Shown here: positions 1 through 11,988 of the stretch, in pieces | Layout: each line of letters starts with the position of its first letter | Numbering within the stretch: position 1 is the stretch's first letter | Assembly (NCBI RefSeq): GCF_000512585.2 | Contig: NC_089242.1 | Span: forward strand, 930,001 to 994,000 | Length of the DNA stretch: 64,000 bases | Origin: Kwoniella bestiolae CBS 10118 | Taxonomy: Eukaryota > Basidiomycota > Tremellomycetes > Tremellales > Cryptococcaceae | Direction of reading: 5' to 3' | Notes under the pieces: model-generated | Told to the model about the DNA's origin: nothing | The model's input: only the letters and a program-made list of their open reading frames with translations | Database searches by the model: none | Program-made: the position numbers and the translations under genes

Positions 1-1417
1 CAAGTCCTGACTTTCCAAGAACCCTTTCATTGCTTCCGCCTCAGGTGGTAGGAAAGCAGATATGTACCCATTGCACGTGCAGATTTCGGACAGTATGGTA
101 TCTGCGATAAAAGAGCTTTCAGACCATATCAGTCTGTTGTGTGAACAGAGAGGCATACGAGAGTGTTCACATGACATCCACGATTGTGAAAGACAAGGTC
201 CGACTGACCAGACGAGATCACACGTACCCTCACCGGATCATGTCCGACTGTTATCATGGCAACCCTAGAGCAGTCCATGCCGAGGATACTGGTCACACCC
301 CCCAAAGAGCCTGCCCTGTGTGCCACATTCACCCATCCTTTCTGGATGTGGCACAGTCCATGCATCATTTGAGACTACATGCGGTGCATTCACCGTCATC
401 GTCTCCAGTCCTATACCCATTGTCCATTTTCTTCAGACCATCAAGCCCATTTCATACATCGTTACATGCCAAGTACTTCCCGCTCCACAAAGATCTCTGA
501 CCCCCGGTCTCATCCGAAAAATGATGGAAAGAAGTCCAAACAAACCCTCCTTTGGCTGATTAATACGTAGTCACGCTATTCGCTTGTCACAGTCCTTTGA
601 GCTAAGGACTGTCCACACACATACATCAAAACCCAAAATTTTGCGCCCCAGTTGTTCGAAACACAGCACAAATCACAAATCACAAAAGGCAGAGGACAAA
701 GGACAAGAGACAAAAGACATCGTGACAGCATTCAGATCTGAATTTTGGGGTTGTCACATTTGGTCATGGGGTCATACGATACCTCAGATCCAGATCTCGG
801 CTAGACTATCAACTCTATATGATCAGGTGTTGGACCCATTTTATACCATGCATATGTTGAGATGTCTTTCGTTGACGTTGTGCCCATGGTAGTCGCTGTG
901 GCAAAGCGTCAAAGGAGGACAGAGCCCAGAAGTGAACAAGTAGAGTACAGCGTGACGTTGTTGGCTTCTTTTTCACTATAGCTGAAAGGAGATCAAGGTG
1001 ACAAACGCATTTCGTGTACTTAGCGAGTCTCGTCTAGGCTTCTACTACATCACCTCACAAATGCTTTTCAAGCGATCCTTTCAATGAATGACCGCGACAC
1101 CGCAAGGCGGACATCTCCATTCATCCTCTCTGGCCCAAGAAGGCCCCTCTCTCAGAAGCTTGCATGATCTTGAGCCCTGTCAGGCTGCGGAGGACTTTCC
1201 ACTCGGGGCCAGCTTGCTCCGAAGGCTTCTCATTGGGTGTCACATTGTCTCTCCACTCAATCCATTCTCGGAGCAAATATAGGTAGAGACTATTGCTTCA
1301 ATACTTTTCAAGTTTTATATCGACCGGAGCCCAGTTCAAGTTACTTGTTCAAGATCTTCCAAGCGTATCTCAACTAGGGCCAACTGCGACCAGTATTGAC
1401 ATTCGCAGCTCGTGACC
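1..1417. other. intergenic, no gene seen
   Basis: Only short overlapping frames are open here on either strand, none with a coding look, splice-site pattern or recognisable motif. The last 100 bases are probably the promoter and leader of the gene starting at 1418. The start of the window may also cut a transcript that lies to the left. Confidence 0.5.
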
Positions 1418-1837
1418 ATGACCAACATAGACGAAACACTTCCGAGCCGTACGCACGACGAGACTGACGATACCGAACATACACCCACAGGCGGTGGTGA
1501 TACGGACTCTACTACAGCGCAGGGGTTAGTTCCATCATCGCCTGCTCGTACTTGTTTAGATGTAGCGAAGCTGATAATCCCATTGATCACAAGGGACAGG
1601 GCTACTGCTGAAACTGCCGTTCGATTTGGATCTACAGGCAACACTGCCTTTATTATCGTACGCGGGGAGAATGCGGTCGAGGAAGTTAGAAACGAGTTGG
1701 AGCGGGAGCCTGGGGAGTCAGCCCGGAGGATGGCTGATCGGCTAGAGCGGAAGTATGTCGAGCTTAAGGGAAAGCTCTACGAATGGTCTAAAGACAGGCC
1801 CGAAAAGTCTGCTCAGACTGACACTTCGGACAAGTGA
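1418..1837 (+). CDS. hypothetical protein, 139 aa, single exon
   Basis: Open frame from ATG at 1418 to TGA at 1835-1837. I do not recognise a family. The first 45 residues are Thr/Asp/Glu/Ser-rich and probably disordered. Residues 45-90 are mixed and hydrophobic enough to fold (VAKLIIPLI, then an FIIV stretch). The last 50 residues are highly charged and helical (EEVRNELEREPG, then RMADRLERKYVELKGK). There is no signal peptide and no clear membrane segment. Codon use looks coding and the reverse-strand frame is shorter and poorer. It stands alone, with gaps on both sides, which fits a lineage-specific gene. An in-frame GTG two codons upstream is not a plausible eukaryotic start. Confidence 0.55.
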   Translation: MTNIDETLPSRTHDETDDTEHTPTGGGDTDSTTAQGLVPSSPARTCLDVAKLIIPLITRDRATAETAVRFGSTGNTAFIIVRGENAVEEVRNELEREPGESARRMADRLERKYVELKGKLYEWSKDRPEKSAQTDTSDK

Positions 1838-2700
1838 AAGTTCATTGGCTCGATCGACTTGATCGGATGTGATTGGCCGGCCTCGCTTGGGGTGTCGGGC
1901 ATTGTATACAGTATATCCAATGAATTGGAGATTAGAACCCCATGATGAGGGGTTGATCGGATGTATGGTGTGCATAATATTGATTGACTAACATGTTTGA
2001 CGATAGACCTCACTAATTACTGCTGTAAGCCGGAAGTGCGTCAACGGGGCTTTCCAACAAAGATCACTGCATGTATGTAGCTCTGTCGGACCTCGACCTA
2101 TCGTGATTTGTATCGAGTTCTCATGCTGCCTGGATGGTTCGGGGGCAGGGCAACTCTTCCCTAAGCCACCCTGCCTACCGAAAAATCCAATATCCTGAGT
2201 CTGATTGTTCAGGGCTTAGAGATAGGCAGAATACTTGTCGATGCATTTTTGACAATGCCTCCGAATGTGAGTTGCAAGTGCTTATATATTTCTATCGTAT
2301 GTACAATGAAATCCTCGTTCTTCCCTGGTTTTCACGTATCAGTGATTGGTGTACATACACACATATCGTGTTTACGTCGTGGGGCAGAGGTGCTTCAGCC
2401 GACATACGTGATTCTGTTTTACCGTCCTTTGGCCGCCCACAGCAATCAATGGGCCCCTTTACCTCTTAGGCCGTGTCTGTGTTGAATTGACGGTAACCAA
2501 GACAGCCAGATCTGGGGCTACGTGTACATGCTTCTTTCGCGGGTGCCACGAAAACTACAATGAAAATACTCCTCATTTTGGACTCTGTACTTGAACGGAT
2601 GCCCCACGAAATGACTCTTCCTATGCTGTCCTTTCCGTTTTCAAGTTCTTCGACTTACCACGGCCACTCCTATCAGCTTCATCGAGTCAGTGTTTCAATC
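1838..2700. other. intergenic / 5' region of the next gene
   Basis: No convincing gene. A frame open from 2560 runs in phase into the first exon of the gene at 2701, so an N-terminal extension of up to 47 residues cannot be excluded. A TATA-like stretch (TTATATATTT) lies near 2281. Confidence 0.45.
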
Positions 2701-3522
2701 ATGAGAATCTGGGACTATATTCCTTTCTTCGCTTCTCGAGCGGATTTCGAGTGAGTGTCTATAACTGAATATCGACAAAAAGCTCAATGTTTAATGGGTC
2801 ATCTAGGAAAACACACAAGTTGATTCTCAAGAGTCAACCGTACAGCATGGGCATCAACGGAAAGAGTACGTACAATTCTTGTCATGATCCGATCTGTCCA
2901 CAAGTAGTTGCTTGCTTACACTGAAACCTACAGTTGGAAACAGAGGACAATCCTTGGTGATCTTTCGGGAACCTCTCATCGTTCATCTCGATCTGAACAT
3001 CCCAATGTATCTCCCGAAGTAAGTTGGTTTTGTCTTTAGCTTCAGTTTGTCGAATTGATGTTGTTGGTATACCAGGGCGGAAGACTACCTGGAAACCAAA
3101 TTTTATGTTCGGCTCGTCCCCACCGATGGAAGGGCGACGAACGACGCAACAGCACCCCTTTTCACCCTCACCCCAATCTTGGAAGCCGGCCGATGGGCTG
3201 GAGAAGCAAGAGTAGAGTGAGTGCATGGTTTCTGTTGAAAAGTCGTGGGGCTTCCTTCCCATGCCATGTTGGATGTTGACGTATCTCTCAACGCCCAGTG
3301 CCCTGATCACGGACATGCCACTTGGCGAATAAAAGATCAAAATTGACTTGTTCAACACGGACCTCTCGGTGTGAGTCATTCGCGGGCAACCATGACATAA
3401 AGCGGAGCAATACTGATTTTTCAATTCAATTTTCAAGTACCGAGGAGGATGTCACTCCGATGATCCTCCCCACCATCTGGACAGGGGATATCGAATTGCA
3501 TGGCTGGAACGGGGGTTGGTAA
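2701..3522 (+). pseudogene. paralogue A of a two-gene family; in-frame TAA in exon 5
   Basis: Six exons fit perfectly: 2701-2750, 2807-2865, 2934-3018, 3076-3216, 3299-3370, 3438-3522, all with GT-AG introns, summing to 164 codons. The product is a mainly beta-strand protein (VIFREPLIVHLDL, KFYVRLVPTDG, then KIKIDLFNTDLSV) ending HGWNGGW. Codon 123 (3330-3332) is TAA, although the frame before and after is sound and the last splice junction keeps phase. The sister gene at 4231-5193 has the same exon plan and a Tyr codon at the aligned place (PGQYRLKL against LGE-stop-KIKI), so a Tyr codon probably changed to TAA. The locus would then give a 122-residue truncated protein or be a young pseudogene. 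Function unknown; no signal peptide. The start could lie further upstream, as far as 2560. Confidence 0.6.
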
Positions 3523-4230
3523 AGTGCATACCGTAGATGTATGACTGGTGTGTATGAACTATGCATTATGCGTACTGTATGGCCGTACACATCACAAACA
3601 TGAGAGTAGAAAGCGGACCGCCACTTGTGTTGGAAGAGCCGTGTAGACTGAATGTACAGTATGCTCAGACCTACATGGTAGGTACAAGAATGAAGCTGTG
3701 TGCGCCCTTTCACTCCACTGGTCCTGGGACAGAACAGTAAGATACGACTGATTGTTTTGATGGGGTTTGTGTTCTGAATATATTTGCGCCCTTATTTCCG
3801 TTCGAAGAGCCCAGACCAATCAACGAGTGGATCAGTCAAGGACCTCGTTTTCTACTTTCTACTTGGGTGTCCTTTGATTTGATGCGCAACGATCATCTTT
3901 ATAAAAGAATCACTCTTTTTCATTCATACATTCATTCATCGGGTGGTCGCTTCTCGTGTGTGTCACACACTAGCTCAAAGGACCCCCTAAACCCGAGAGC
4001 GAGAAGCATCATCAATCGACTCTGATACTGATGATCATAATCTGTGTGATGTGGACACTGAATCATTTTTGGGTCATGTATATATAAACGACAGAGTGTC
4101 TCAGTACTCTCTCAGCGCCCTCTGCAAAGCGGTTGTCTTCAATCATACTTTACGCCTATTCATACCATCCAGGTAACTCATCACACTGCAGGAAATACAG
4201 TACCCCGTTGATATCTCAATTTGCCTTACA
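3523..4230. other. intergenic, promoter of paralogue B
   Basis: No gene seen. Contains the A-gene 3' end and an AT-rich upstream region for the gene at 4231. Confidence 0.5.
4081..4088 (+). promoter_or_regulatory. TATA box of paralogue B
   Basis: TATATAAA, 150 bases before the ATG at 4231. A second AT-rich element (ATAAAAGA) lies at 3901. Confidence 0.4.
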
Positions 4231-5193
4231 ATGGAAAGATACGTAAACAACTTCGATTACGATTATATATATGTCCCACGTCCACTCGGTTACGCGTGAG
4301 TCCACAAGACATACGGAGCTTGATACAGTCGTTTTGTCACTTATACTTGTATGGTAAATTACAAAGTGATTATCGTATTCATTTCGACCAAGTACCCAAA
4401 ACTATCAAAATTCTCTCGTCCAGTGAGTTTATCCGATCACACAGACCAAAATATCATCTTGCAGGTAAAGCTGACGCCACTACTCTCGTCATGTAGCCAC
4501 GGATCATAACCCCTTGGTAGCAGTGCTAGAACCAGCACTGGAAGTCTCAGTGGACTTGTCCCCCTTTAGCCATGAGGCGTGGTCAGTCCAACTCCTTCCC
4601 GGAATATCAACTCGACGCTCGACACTTGAGGAACGATGTTTCGCCTACGATGTTGATACGTATCTATGTTTAGCCCAGAACATTACCACAATCTGATCAT
4701 GTCTACCACAATCATCGCTCTACCACTGTCACTGAATGCGGGGTACACGCAGGACGTCATGGTTCCTTTCATTCATCTCAACTCGGTGATGAGGGATGGG
4801 AGGTGTATTGGACAAGTCAAAGTGAGGTGAGTTGACCATATAACATAAAGTGGTGCTTCTTCTCCCGACCTCCTTCTACGGCTATGACATTGACTTCTCT
4901 TCCACATCGGCTGAAAAGCGCTTTAGGAACGGATCTAGCACCAGGGCAATATAGGTTGAAATTGAGATTGATTGATTTGGAAGTGCTGTGAGTGGTTGAT
5001 CCGTTAACATTGATAATCCCATATTTGCTCTCCTCATTTCGACTCATGATGTCTTTTCTTCCTTGATACATAGCATGAACTTTTGAGCTGACTTGCCTCC
5101 TCCTCTCTTGTCAGGAAAGAGAACGGTCTCGAGACCGCCACACTTGCTACGAAAGTATCAGATCAGTTGAAAATCATAGTCGAAGAGTGGTAG
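4231..5193 (+). CDS. paralogue B, 165 aa beta-rich protein of unknown function
   Basis: Six exons: 4231-4295, 4367-4422, 4497-4651, 4753-4826, 4919-4987, 5115-5193; lengths sum to 166 codons. Exon count, phases and protein layout match the gene at 2701: PLVAVLEPALEVSVDL against SLVIFREPLIVHLDL, VPFIHLNSVMRDGR against PLFTLTPILEAGR, and ALGTDLAPGQYRLKL against ALITDMPLGE-stop-KIKI. The two are therefore tandem duplicates about 0.7 kb apart. Alternating hydrophobic residues suggest a beta sandwich; no catalytic motif, signal peptide or membrane segment is seen, and I do not recognise the family. Intron 3 (4652-4752) needs an unusual donor, GTTGAT, so that junction is the weakest part of the model. 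This copy has no internal stop and may be the working member of the pair. Confidence 0.6.
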
Positions 5194-5826
5194 AGTAGTG
5201 GTAAAGACTACAAGATCAGCTGCTGAGATATATATGTATAGTCTAATGGACATTAGCGATGCTGTGCGATTAACTCCAGAAGTAAATAGCCTCTATGGGC
5301 ATGGCTGTGATCGCACCGTATTTGTCGAAGGGAGTCGAAGTTGGACATACAGATGTTGAGGAGGGCATTGGCCGAATGTGCATATTCTACACATAGTATG
5401 CGATACATTGTCAGTCTTGGACAATAATTATCTGGGTTGTAGTCCTATTCGAACTGGGTCACCGGTTGTCACCTCTGTCGTCCCAGAGCGATGAACGTTC
5501 AGGATGGTCGATCCTTTCCACTGACGCACCGCTTTTGTAAGGTCAGTCGGCAGTATTTGAAGTAGGCATACGATTTTTTCAAGCATGAATGGATGGATTA
5601 CCGTCGGTTAGTAAAATCTTTCATACCGGTCTTCTCGAGAATTATCCTCCGACGATGAGCCCGTTGTCTTTCCGTTGTTCCAACCTTCCGCGGCCCAATA
5701 CTTTTCAGACACCCCCCTTTCGATCCCAGAATCTTCACCAGGATATATTGACCTCAACCTGCCCTCATCTTATGGCGTAATCCCTTATCATCCATAATCA
5801 GAGTACGATATCCTAGTTCCACCACC
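5194..5826. other. intergenic, nothing recognised
   Basis: Short frames only; no motif or splice pattern seen. Confidence 0.5.
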
Positions 5827-6166
5827 ATGACAAACGTAGAGAGCAACTCATCCACTTCACACGCTATTAGCCTCGACGAGGTTACATCCATTATCGATCC
5901 ACAGAGGGCTGCGTAAGTCCCACCGCTACCGCTTAGGAAAGCTTCTATTATCAGTAAATGTTGGCTTAGACTGATGGAATCCTGATAGGTCTGCCGCAAG
6001 ACGAAGATCGTCAGCTTCGACGGTAGTTGGGGACGCTGAGACCCCTGAAGGCCAACGAACCCAGAGCGATGCGTCCCGCATTTTGGATCGTTATAATCAG
6101 CTCGATGAGAGGCTCGAGAATTTCCAGATGGAAAGATGCGATCCTAATCGTACCCCGAGAGGTTGA
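5827..6166 (+). CDS. small hypothetical protein, 87 aa, two exons
   Basis: ATG at 5827 in a good context (ccaccATGaca). Exon 1 is 5827-5912, the intron 5913-5988 (GTAAGT...GATAG), exon 2 5989-6166 ending TGA; together 88 codons. The N-terminus is Ser/Thr-rich, the middle has a basic patch (SAARRRSSAS), and the C-terminus is a charged helix (RILDRYNQLDERLENFQMER) that could pair as a short coiled coil. No family is recognised. The splice junction joins two frames that are otherwise unrelated, which supports a real gene more than chance. Confidence 0.5.
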
Positions 6167-6418
6167 GCTGAGCGTGGGAATACACACGTCTATCCTGCTG
6201 TTCTATATCACTAGACGCAATCGTATTTTAAGAAGCCATTGGTACGTTGGTATGATGATGCATGGTATATGAATCCTACTGAGTGCATAAGGTCAGTCTC
6301 ATTCACGAGTGACAGCAAAAGATAGCAAGGCAACTCACTATCCCATCGTATATGCGGGTTGAAATTTTTCGGTATGAATCTTTCGGCGTTGCTAGGTATT
6401 CCTCATTCCTCAGATCAC

Positions 6419-7357
6419 CTAGTCGCCGTTGATCCCTATCCCATCATGACACCGTATAGCTTCCAACAATCCCTCAGGATTAGGTCTCTCAGCCACCGCA
6501 TCCACCCTTATCCCCTTTTCCTCGAAATACTTCCTAGTTGTATCTCCAATCACGAAGATCTTCCACCCTTCCCAAAACACCTCCAGTCCAGCTAGTCCTA
6601 GCCGGGTACCATCCACATATCCATCTTGATTATGGAGTGCGTTTCCTTTGGCTAGGAGAGGCAGGACCACCTCCGCACCAGACGGAGAGAAGAAGCACAA
6701 CCATCCTTTCTCCCCTCCACTACATTCATACTTCCTCCTAAACTCAACTAAATTATCTGCTATATCCCTCCGTGGGCTGGTCTTGTACACCTCCACTTCT
6801 CTTATATCTCGTCCATTCCCTCTTATCCCATCTTGTAGCAGGTCTGTGGACTTGTCGCCCCTTATGAACAGATACGGCCTATACGTCCCTTCTGAACGAG
6901 GTGGTCGATCGATAATGGTCGGTAAGAGATGAATTGCTGACTTTGGTGGAGTTCCTCCCTCATATTGTGACAATCTCGGTATATACCCGGGTGCAATGCC
7001 AGAATCCAGCAGATGATCCGAAGAAGCAGTTCCAACAGTGAACAAAGGTATCTTATCCCAATCCCCTTCATCTGATCCTGACGCTTTCTCCTTCCCCTTA
7101 CTCGAAGTATATTGTCGAACAGCCCTAACCCATCCCTCAGCCCCTCGTCGAGAAGTTATAATCACACCTTCCCACTTCTCCGACCCGGATTCTAGTATTG
7201 GCGTGAGGAGAGAGGTATCGTACGTCTCTTCTAGGACTGGTATGAATCTAGTGTCATATGAGGTGGAAGCGAGGGTTTGGGTATATGGGTCGGAGGGAGA
7301 GGGGGTCTTGAATAGGATGATGGGTGTTCGAGTGCGAGTGTTCTGGGTGGATGTCAT
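6419..7357 (-). CDS. HEM4: uroporphyrinogen-III synthase
   Basis: Intronless, 312 aa. The enzyme (EC 4.2.1.75) cyclises hydroxymethylbilane to uroporphyrinogen III, the fourth step of haem synthesis, in the cytosol. The family is poorly conserved in sequence but its landmarks are here in order: an N-terminal ILFKTPSPSDPY start, the IITSRRGAEGWVRAV segment (residues 66-80), LFTVGTASSDHL (about 104), a central YLFIRGDKSTDLL (about 163) followed by EVEVYKTSPR, then WLCFFSPSGAEVVLPLL (about 219) and KIFVIGDTTRKYFEEKG near the C-terminus. The length is close to other fungal HEM4 proteins (about 260-320). It lies tail-to-tail with the small gene at 5827 and downstream of the Polo kinase on the same strand, with its own 530-base upstream region, so it is transcribed separately. 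Confidence 0.9.
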   Translation of the reverse strand: MTSTQNTRTRTPIILFKTPSPSDPYTQTLASTSYDTRFIPVLEETYDTSLLTPILESGSEKWEGVIITSRRGAEGWVRAVRQYTSSKGKEKASGSDEGDWDKIPLFTVGTASSDHLLDSGIAPGYIPRLSQYEGGTPPKSAIHLLPTIIDRPPRSEGTYRPYLFIRGDKSTDLLQDGIRGNGRDIREVEVYKTSPRRDIADNLVEFRRKYECSGGEKGWLCFFSPSGAEVVLPLLAKGNALHNQDGYVDGTRLGLAGLEVFWEGWKIFVIGDTTRKYFEEKGIRVDAVAERPNPEGLLEAIRCHDGIGINGD

Positions 7358-7887
7358 ATTTTGGGCATTGGATTGGTTCTACCGGATCGCTCTTTTGATT
7401 CGGTGCGGGTATATGGGGTGAGTCAGATCTGTTAAGTATGGGTATGATGGGTATGATGATGAGATGAATGAACGAATATACATTGTATGGTCTGTCCAAT
7501 CCGAAAGATGGTTTTTGATTTCATCGCAATTCAAGTTGACTGGCCTCCACTTTTCATGTCCACCTATACCTACTGGCTATGGTTCATTCCCCTTTCAACA
7601 GAGATAACTATGCATGCATGCACCTAGGTCGACATCCCGAGCTACATGACATAACATGCATGGACCTCTGAGCCTACTCAGTACCTGTTATAACAATAAA
7701 ACCCATACGAGAATAATACAGTAATAAGAAAGAAGAGTTCCAACATGATCGGTAACCTGGGTATATGGATGATTGAGAGGAAATAACCAAGAGATATCAA
7801 CAAGTGTATTATAATGTCCAAAGAATGAAGATGAAATGCTGGGTCAAGCTATACCGCGGAACTGCTCTATGCCTGATGAACCAAAGA
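7358..7887. other. intergenic, HEM4 promoter and Polo kinase 3' end
   Basis: No gene seen. Contains a run of overlapping GCATGC palindromes near 7613-7622. Confidence 0.5.
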
Positions 7888-10800
7888 TTATCGAATGGGT
7901 TTCATCATCTCCCGTTCGCGCTCCAACGCTCCCCTCGCCCCTGCAGCTACGGGTACGCCGGTCGTACTGGGTTTAGAGGAGGTTTTGGTGGATCCGTGAG
8001 TTTTGATCTTGGCTAGTACATCACTATACATGATCGAAGAACAAAATTAGCTATATGTTCCTGCAGACCGTTGCGGAAAAAAGAGCTGAGGGAGGTGCCA
8101 AACATGGAGACTTACCGAGCATATTGTACCTTATGAACAACCCCTTCTATCCTCTTCTTATCTTTCGGACTGACATCATCTCTCAAGGGTTGTAAGAGAC
8201 CTTCCAAGCTCCATGTCCGCAGTATCGAATGACGATCAATAACCGAGACCACCAGTCCATCCTGAGATAGGATCAACTTGGTGTGATCGTAGAAGTTGAA
8301 CTGTGGAGATGTTGAATATATATTAGCTCAATCATCTCGACCGAATCTCATGACATGATGCCTTATTCTGGGGAAAGATCGGAGCGGATCAAACTCACCT
8401 GAAGTACATCGTTACTCAATCTAAACAAGATGACATGTTTCATCCTCAGATACTTGACGATAAACACCATGCCCGTTCGTAATCCCGTATCTTCATACGT
8501 ATATGATTGCTCCAAGAACAGCTTATCAAGCATGTAACTTTCGAAATGTTTCAGAAGGTACACTTTATTCTTCAGATCCGAGGGGTAAGTATCAATGGAG
8601 TGAGATCGGCGGGTGTGATGAGAGAGGTCGTCTGAGGAGGTCGGCTGAATATCGTCAAAGTGTCTGAGGGGGACTCCGTCAGCACAACCCTCTTTCCGGC
8701 TCGTTGATATAGAAGGATTGGTATTCCGAAACTCACTGTTTGCCAGGTGCCAATACCAACGAAGTAGAATCATTGAAATGCACACTAACGGTTCCATCCG
8801 TCATGGCGAATCCCATCCCATACTTCGTACAGTAATCCAACCATGATACGACGAACACGTTCGGTGGTGCAGGGTTCTGGTCCATATCTGGAGAAACGAA
8901 ACTTCGTCAGCTACAGTTCTCTTGGGGAAAGGGTCGGAAGGTGTATCTCACGCGGTGTTCTAAACCCTTGTTCAGTCTGCGCCATTGCCAACCCATTCGC
9001 AAGGTTCTGCCCAATCACCTCAAACAAGCTCGTCCTGAAATCCTTGGTCTTGCTGGATCCCAACGTCGTCGCGGGAGGGGGTGGTCGAGGAAGAGTAGTC
9101 GCCGAGCCCAGCGGAGCAGCTTTCTTGGGGGATGCTGATGCTTGTCGTTGTTCATGCTTCTGTCGCCTCTCACCAGCCATCTCAGAGACAATCCTGGCCT
9201 TTTGATTCGCCAATCCCCTCTCTCTCACGGCATTATCGTACCCCCTTTCCCTCTCTTTGGTTTCTACCAATTCTTCTTCCGGCTCTTCCTCTTCCTCACC
9301 GACCCTCTCCATGGGACTAGCATGTCTTCTTGCAGATGATGGTCCAGGTCCAGCAACCCCATTATTCTCTTTACCCAGCGCCGATCTTCTGGCGGGACTC
9401 AATGTGGAAGCCGCACCAGCAGCGGATAATTTTCGCAATAATGAGGGTTCTTTGATTGGCGCCGAGGCTTGGACCAGAGGCTGTCGAGCGGATGTAAGCA
9501 AGGCGGAGATGGGACTGTCGGGTTGCACAGCGTTCTTGAAGTCTCTTTCCTGCTGTAATATGGACGGTCCAAGGGGTGCTCGTGGTCGAGAGATGACTTC
9601 CGGGACGAGAGATGGAACGACACCGATCTTTGATTTCTGACATAACGCTTGGAAGTTACGTCGGGATTGGGAGGCGGACAGGTGTCGATAGTCGGGCGCA
9701 AAGTCGTTCGCAGAGGCGGGGATGTAGGCTGGGAAGGGTCCGTCAAGGAACCATTTGTGCGAGAGGATTTTGTCCAATGGTGGCCTTTCGTCTAAGCACA
9801 GTGAGATTAGCTTCGCTGTACACCGTTGATGAGACTACCAGGGCGAACATACCAGGCTTGGGGTTGAGGATAGAGGATATCAGGTCTTGGGCAGAATGAG
9901 ATATCTCTTTGTCTGCGGGAAATTCATATCGATTCTCCCTAATTCGCTTGTAGATGGTTTTTACATCTTTCGTCTGAAAGGGTGGTTTGCCGATCAGAAG
10001 GGTGTACCTATAGTATCTCGACTAAGCTGTGTTGCCCGAAATATTCGACGATTATTGCTAAGCTTACATGATCACTCCCACCGACCAAACATCCACTTCG
10101 AAACTATGCCCGTTGTCCTGGTCGAACAGTACTTCCGGAGCGATATAATTCGGTGTGCCGCAGATAGTCCTAATGAACGGCATTAGCAGATGTTCTGGCT
10201 CTCTTTTCCAGCACTAGGCTCCTGCTTTCGAGCCACTCAGGCTCTTTCAGAAATAGGATCATGACCACTCACTTCTTCCTATCTCCCGGATTTTCAATCA
10301 AAGCCGCCAACCCAAAATCCCCAACTTTCACGTTCATATCCGCATCTAAGAATAGATTTCCCAACTTTAAATCCCGATGGATGACGTTCATCTGGTGCAT
10401 ATACTGACAAGCAGCGATGAGTTGGACAAGGTAGTATCGAGCTTCAGGTTCGGTATATCGCTTTCGACGTCGGAGGAGGTCCATCATGCTCTGACAACAT
10501 CAACGTCAACTAGCTGCGCGATCAAATGGGTGGGAATACAGCACAAAGCTATCATTTCGTCTAACATGACGATATACAAGATGAAGATGTGAGAGTGGAG
10601 AAATCAAGAACGAAAGGAAGAGATATGAAAGTGAACCAATCTGAGCCTCACTCACCCCATTCTCGCAAAGTTCTAACACCATATAAACATTACTCTGATC
10701 TTCAAAACAATCCTCGAACCGCACCACATGAGGATGCACAAGTATCTGGTGTAGTTTAATTTCCGCCCATAGCTAATGCATTGCGGATTTCACGTCAGCG

Positions 10801-11274
10801 TCGTTCCAGCTCGCTCAACCCAGTACGTCATCGCGTAGGCTGGACTATCAGCGAGACCAGATAAAAGGAGGGAAGAATGACAGACCCACCTTGGTCTTAT
10901 TCTTCTTTGAGGTTATCGCATTCTTATTGATCACTTTTATAGCCTTTCTGCGATTCTTGGAATCCTGTATTTCGTATACTCTGGCAAAACCGCCCTGTGC
11001 CAAAACAAACGCAAACCCATTAGCACTCTCACCACGTATGATACCGATGAAATGCGTACAGTGATTACACAGTCGGATGGTAGAGGATCATTCAGTCCGG
11101 GGAGAAGAGGTATGATGGGGATGGATATAAGGATAAGATCAAATGAGAGTATCAACCCACCTCACCAAGAAATCCAACTCTATCATACCTCGCTCCCTTC
11201 CCCTGATCCCTTATGACCAAGGGTGGTGAGGGAGGTACTTCCTTCTCCTTCTTCTTAACTGGTGTTCCGGTCAT
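7888..11274 (-). CDS. CDC5: Polo-like serine/threonine kinase (Cdc5/Plo1/PLK1)
   Basis: Eleven exons (5' to 3'): 11274-11161, 10994-10890, 10772-10656, 10490-10273, 10169-10068, 10007-9853, 9791-8952, 8887-8737, 8663-8399, 8300-8116, 8023-7888; 795 aa. It is the mitotic kinase controlling entry, spindle and cytokinesis. Kinase domain: glycine loop GEGGFARVYE (about 37-46), Lys58 in AIKVINK, HRDLKLGN (Asp152), DFGLA (Asp170), activation loop KKTICGTPNYIAPE with Thr186 matching human PLK1 Thr210. After ILSHKWFLDGPFP comes a long disordered linker encoded by the 840-base exon (about 280 aa, longer than animal PLK1). Polo box 1 starts VVSWLDYCTKYGMGF (about 564); polo box 2 carries FYDHTKLIL with His695 and Lys697, matching the phosphopeptide-binding His538/Lys540 of PLK1. 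The symbol follows the yeast orthologue. Confidence 0.95.
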
Positions 11275-11988
11275 GATATCTCACCCTCAAGTATGTCACG
11301 AGTGTTGCTGAGGATGGGATGGAATAAGGGAGATAGATGGATACAACGTAATTCCTTTTCGGTTTGTGTAGTGTACAAGAATGACTCTGTAGTATCTCTG
11401 ACTATTGATCAGGACTGATCGGTGGTCTCAAGGAGGATGGTGAGCTTGAGAAGTGAGGTATGATATATGACAATCAAGGAATGACTTTGGTGAGATGTGA
11501 GTGTGAGGATGGAATGACAAGTTGAACGAGGATTGCTATTAATCAGGTTTGTTGACACTAAAACCCAAAGTCACTCGCGTCCCCTTCTCTTAGCATGTGC
11601 ATATCGGCGATATACCGCTGCATCATTGATATTCCCGGAATGTGGCACTTGAACTGGTACTACTTAATCATACATGCATGCAATCAAACTCCATTCCTTC
11701 TCGTTACATACTCTACTCTACTAAATGAAAGAACTAACAGCACTGCTGTGATGGTTTACGACGTGTGATTGTGAATTGTAAGTAATTGTAAAAGTGATTT
11801 GTAAATGCTGTTATAAAAGTATGAAACAAGAGTAGCAAGGTTGATGATGTTTCTCCTGAAGGAAGACAGGTCCATCAAGAAGAGATACGTTCATCTTACG
11901 AAGAGAGAATATCCAAGAGGAAGAATGGTCAGACACAAATAATCAAACACGAAACTTCCCCTTCTCCTCCATAAACACATAATCACAA
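11275..11988. other. intergenic between the two kinases
   Basis: Holds the Polo kinase promoter and the 3' end of the next gene. No further gene seen. Confidence 0.5.

Noticed and set aside
2882..3436. 184-codon minus-strand frame
   Set aside because: Covers introns and exons of the gene at 2701-3522 in antisense; the plus-strand model has matching paralogue and splice sites.
9257..9640. 127-codon plus-strand frame
   Set aside because: Antisense to the low-complexity linker of the Polo kinase.
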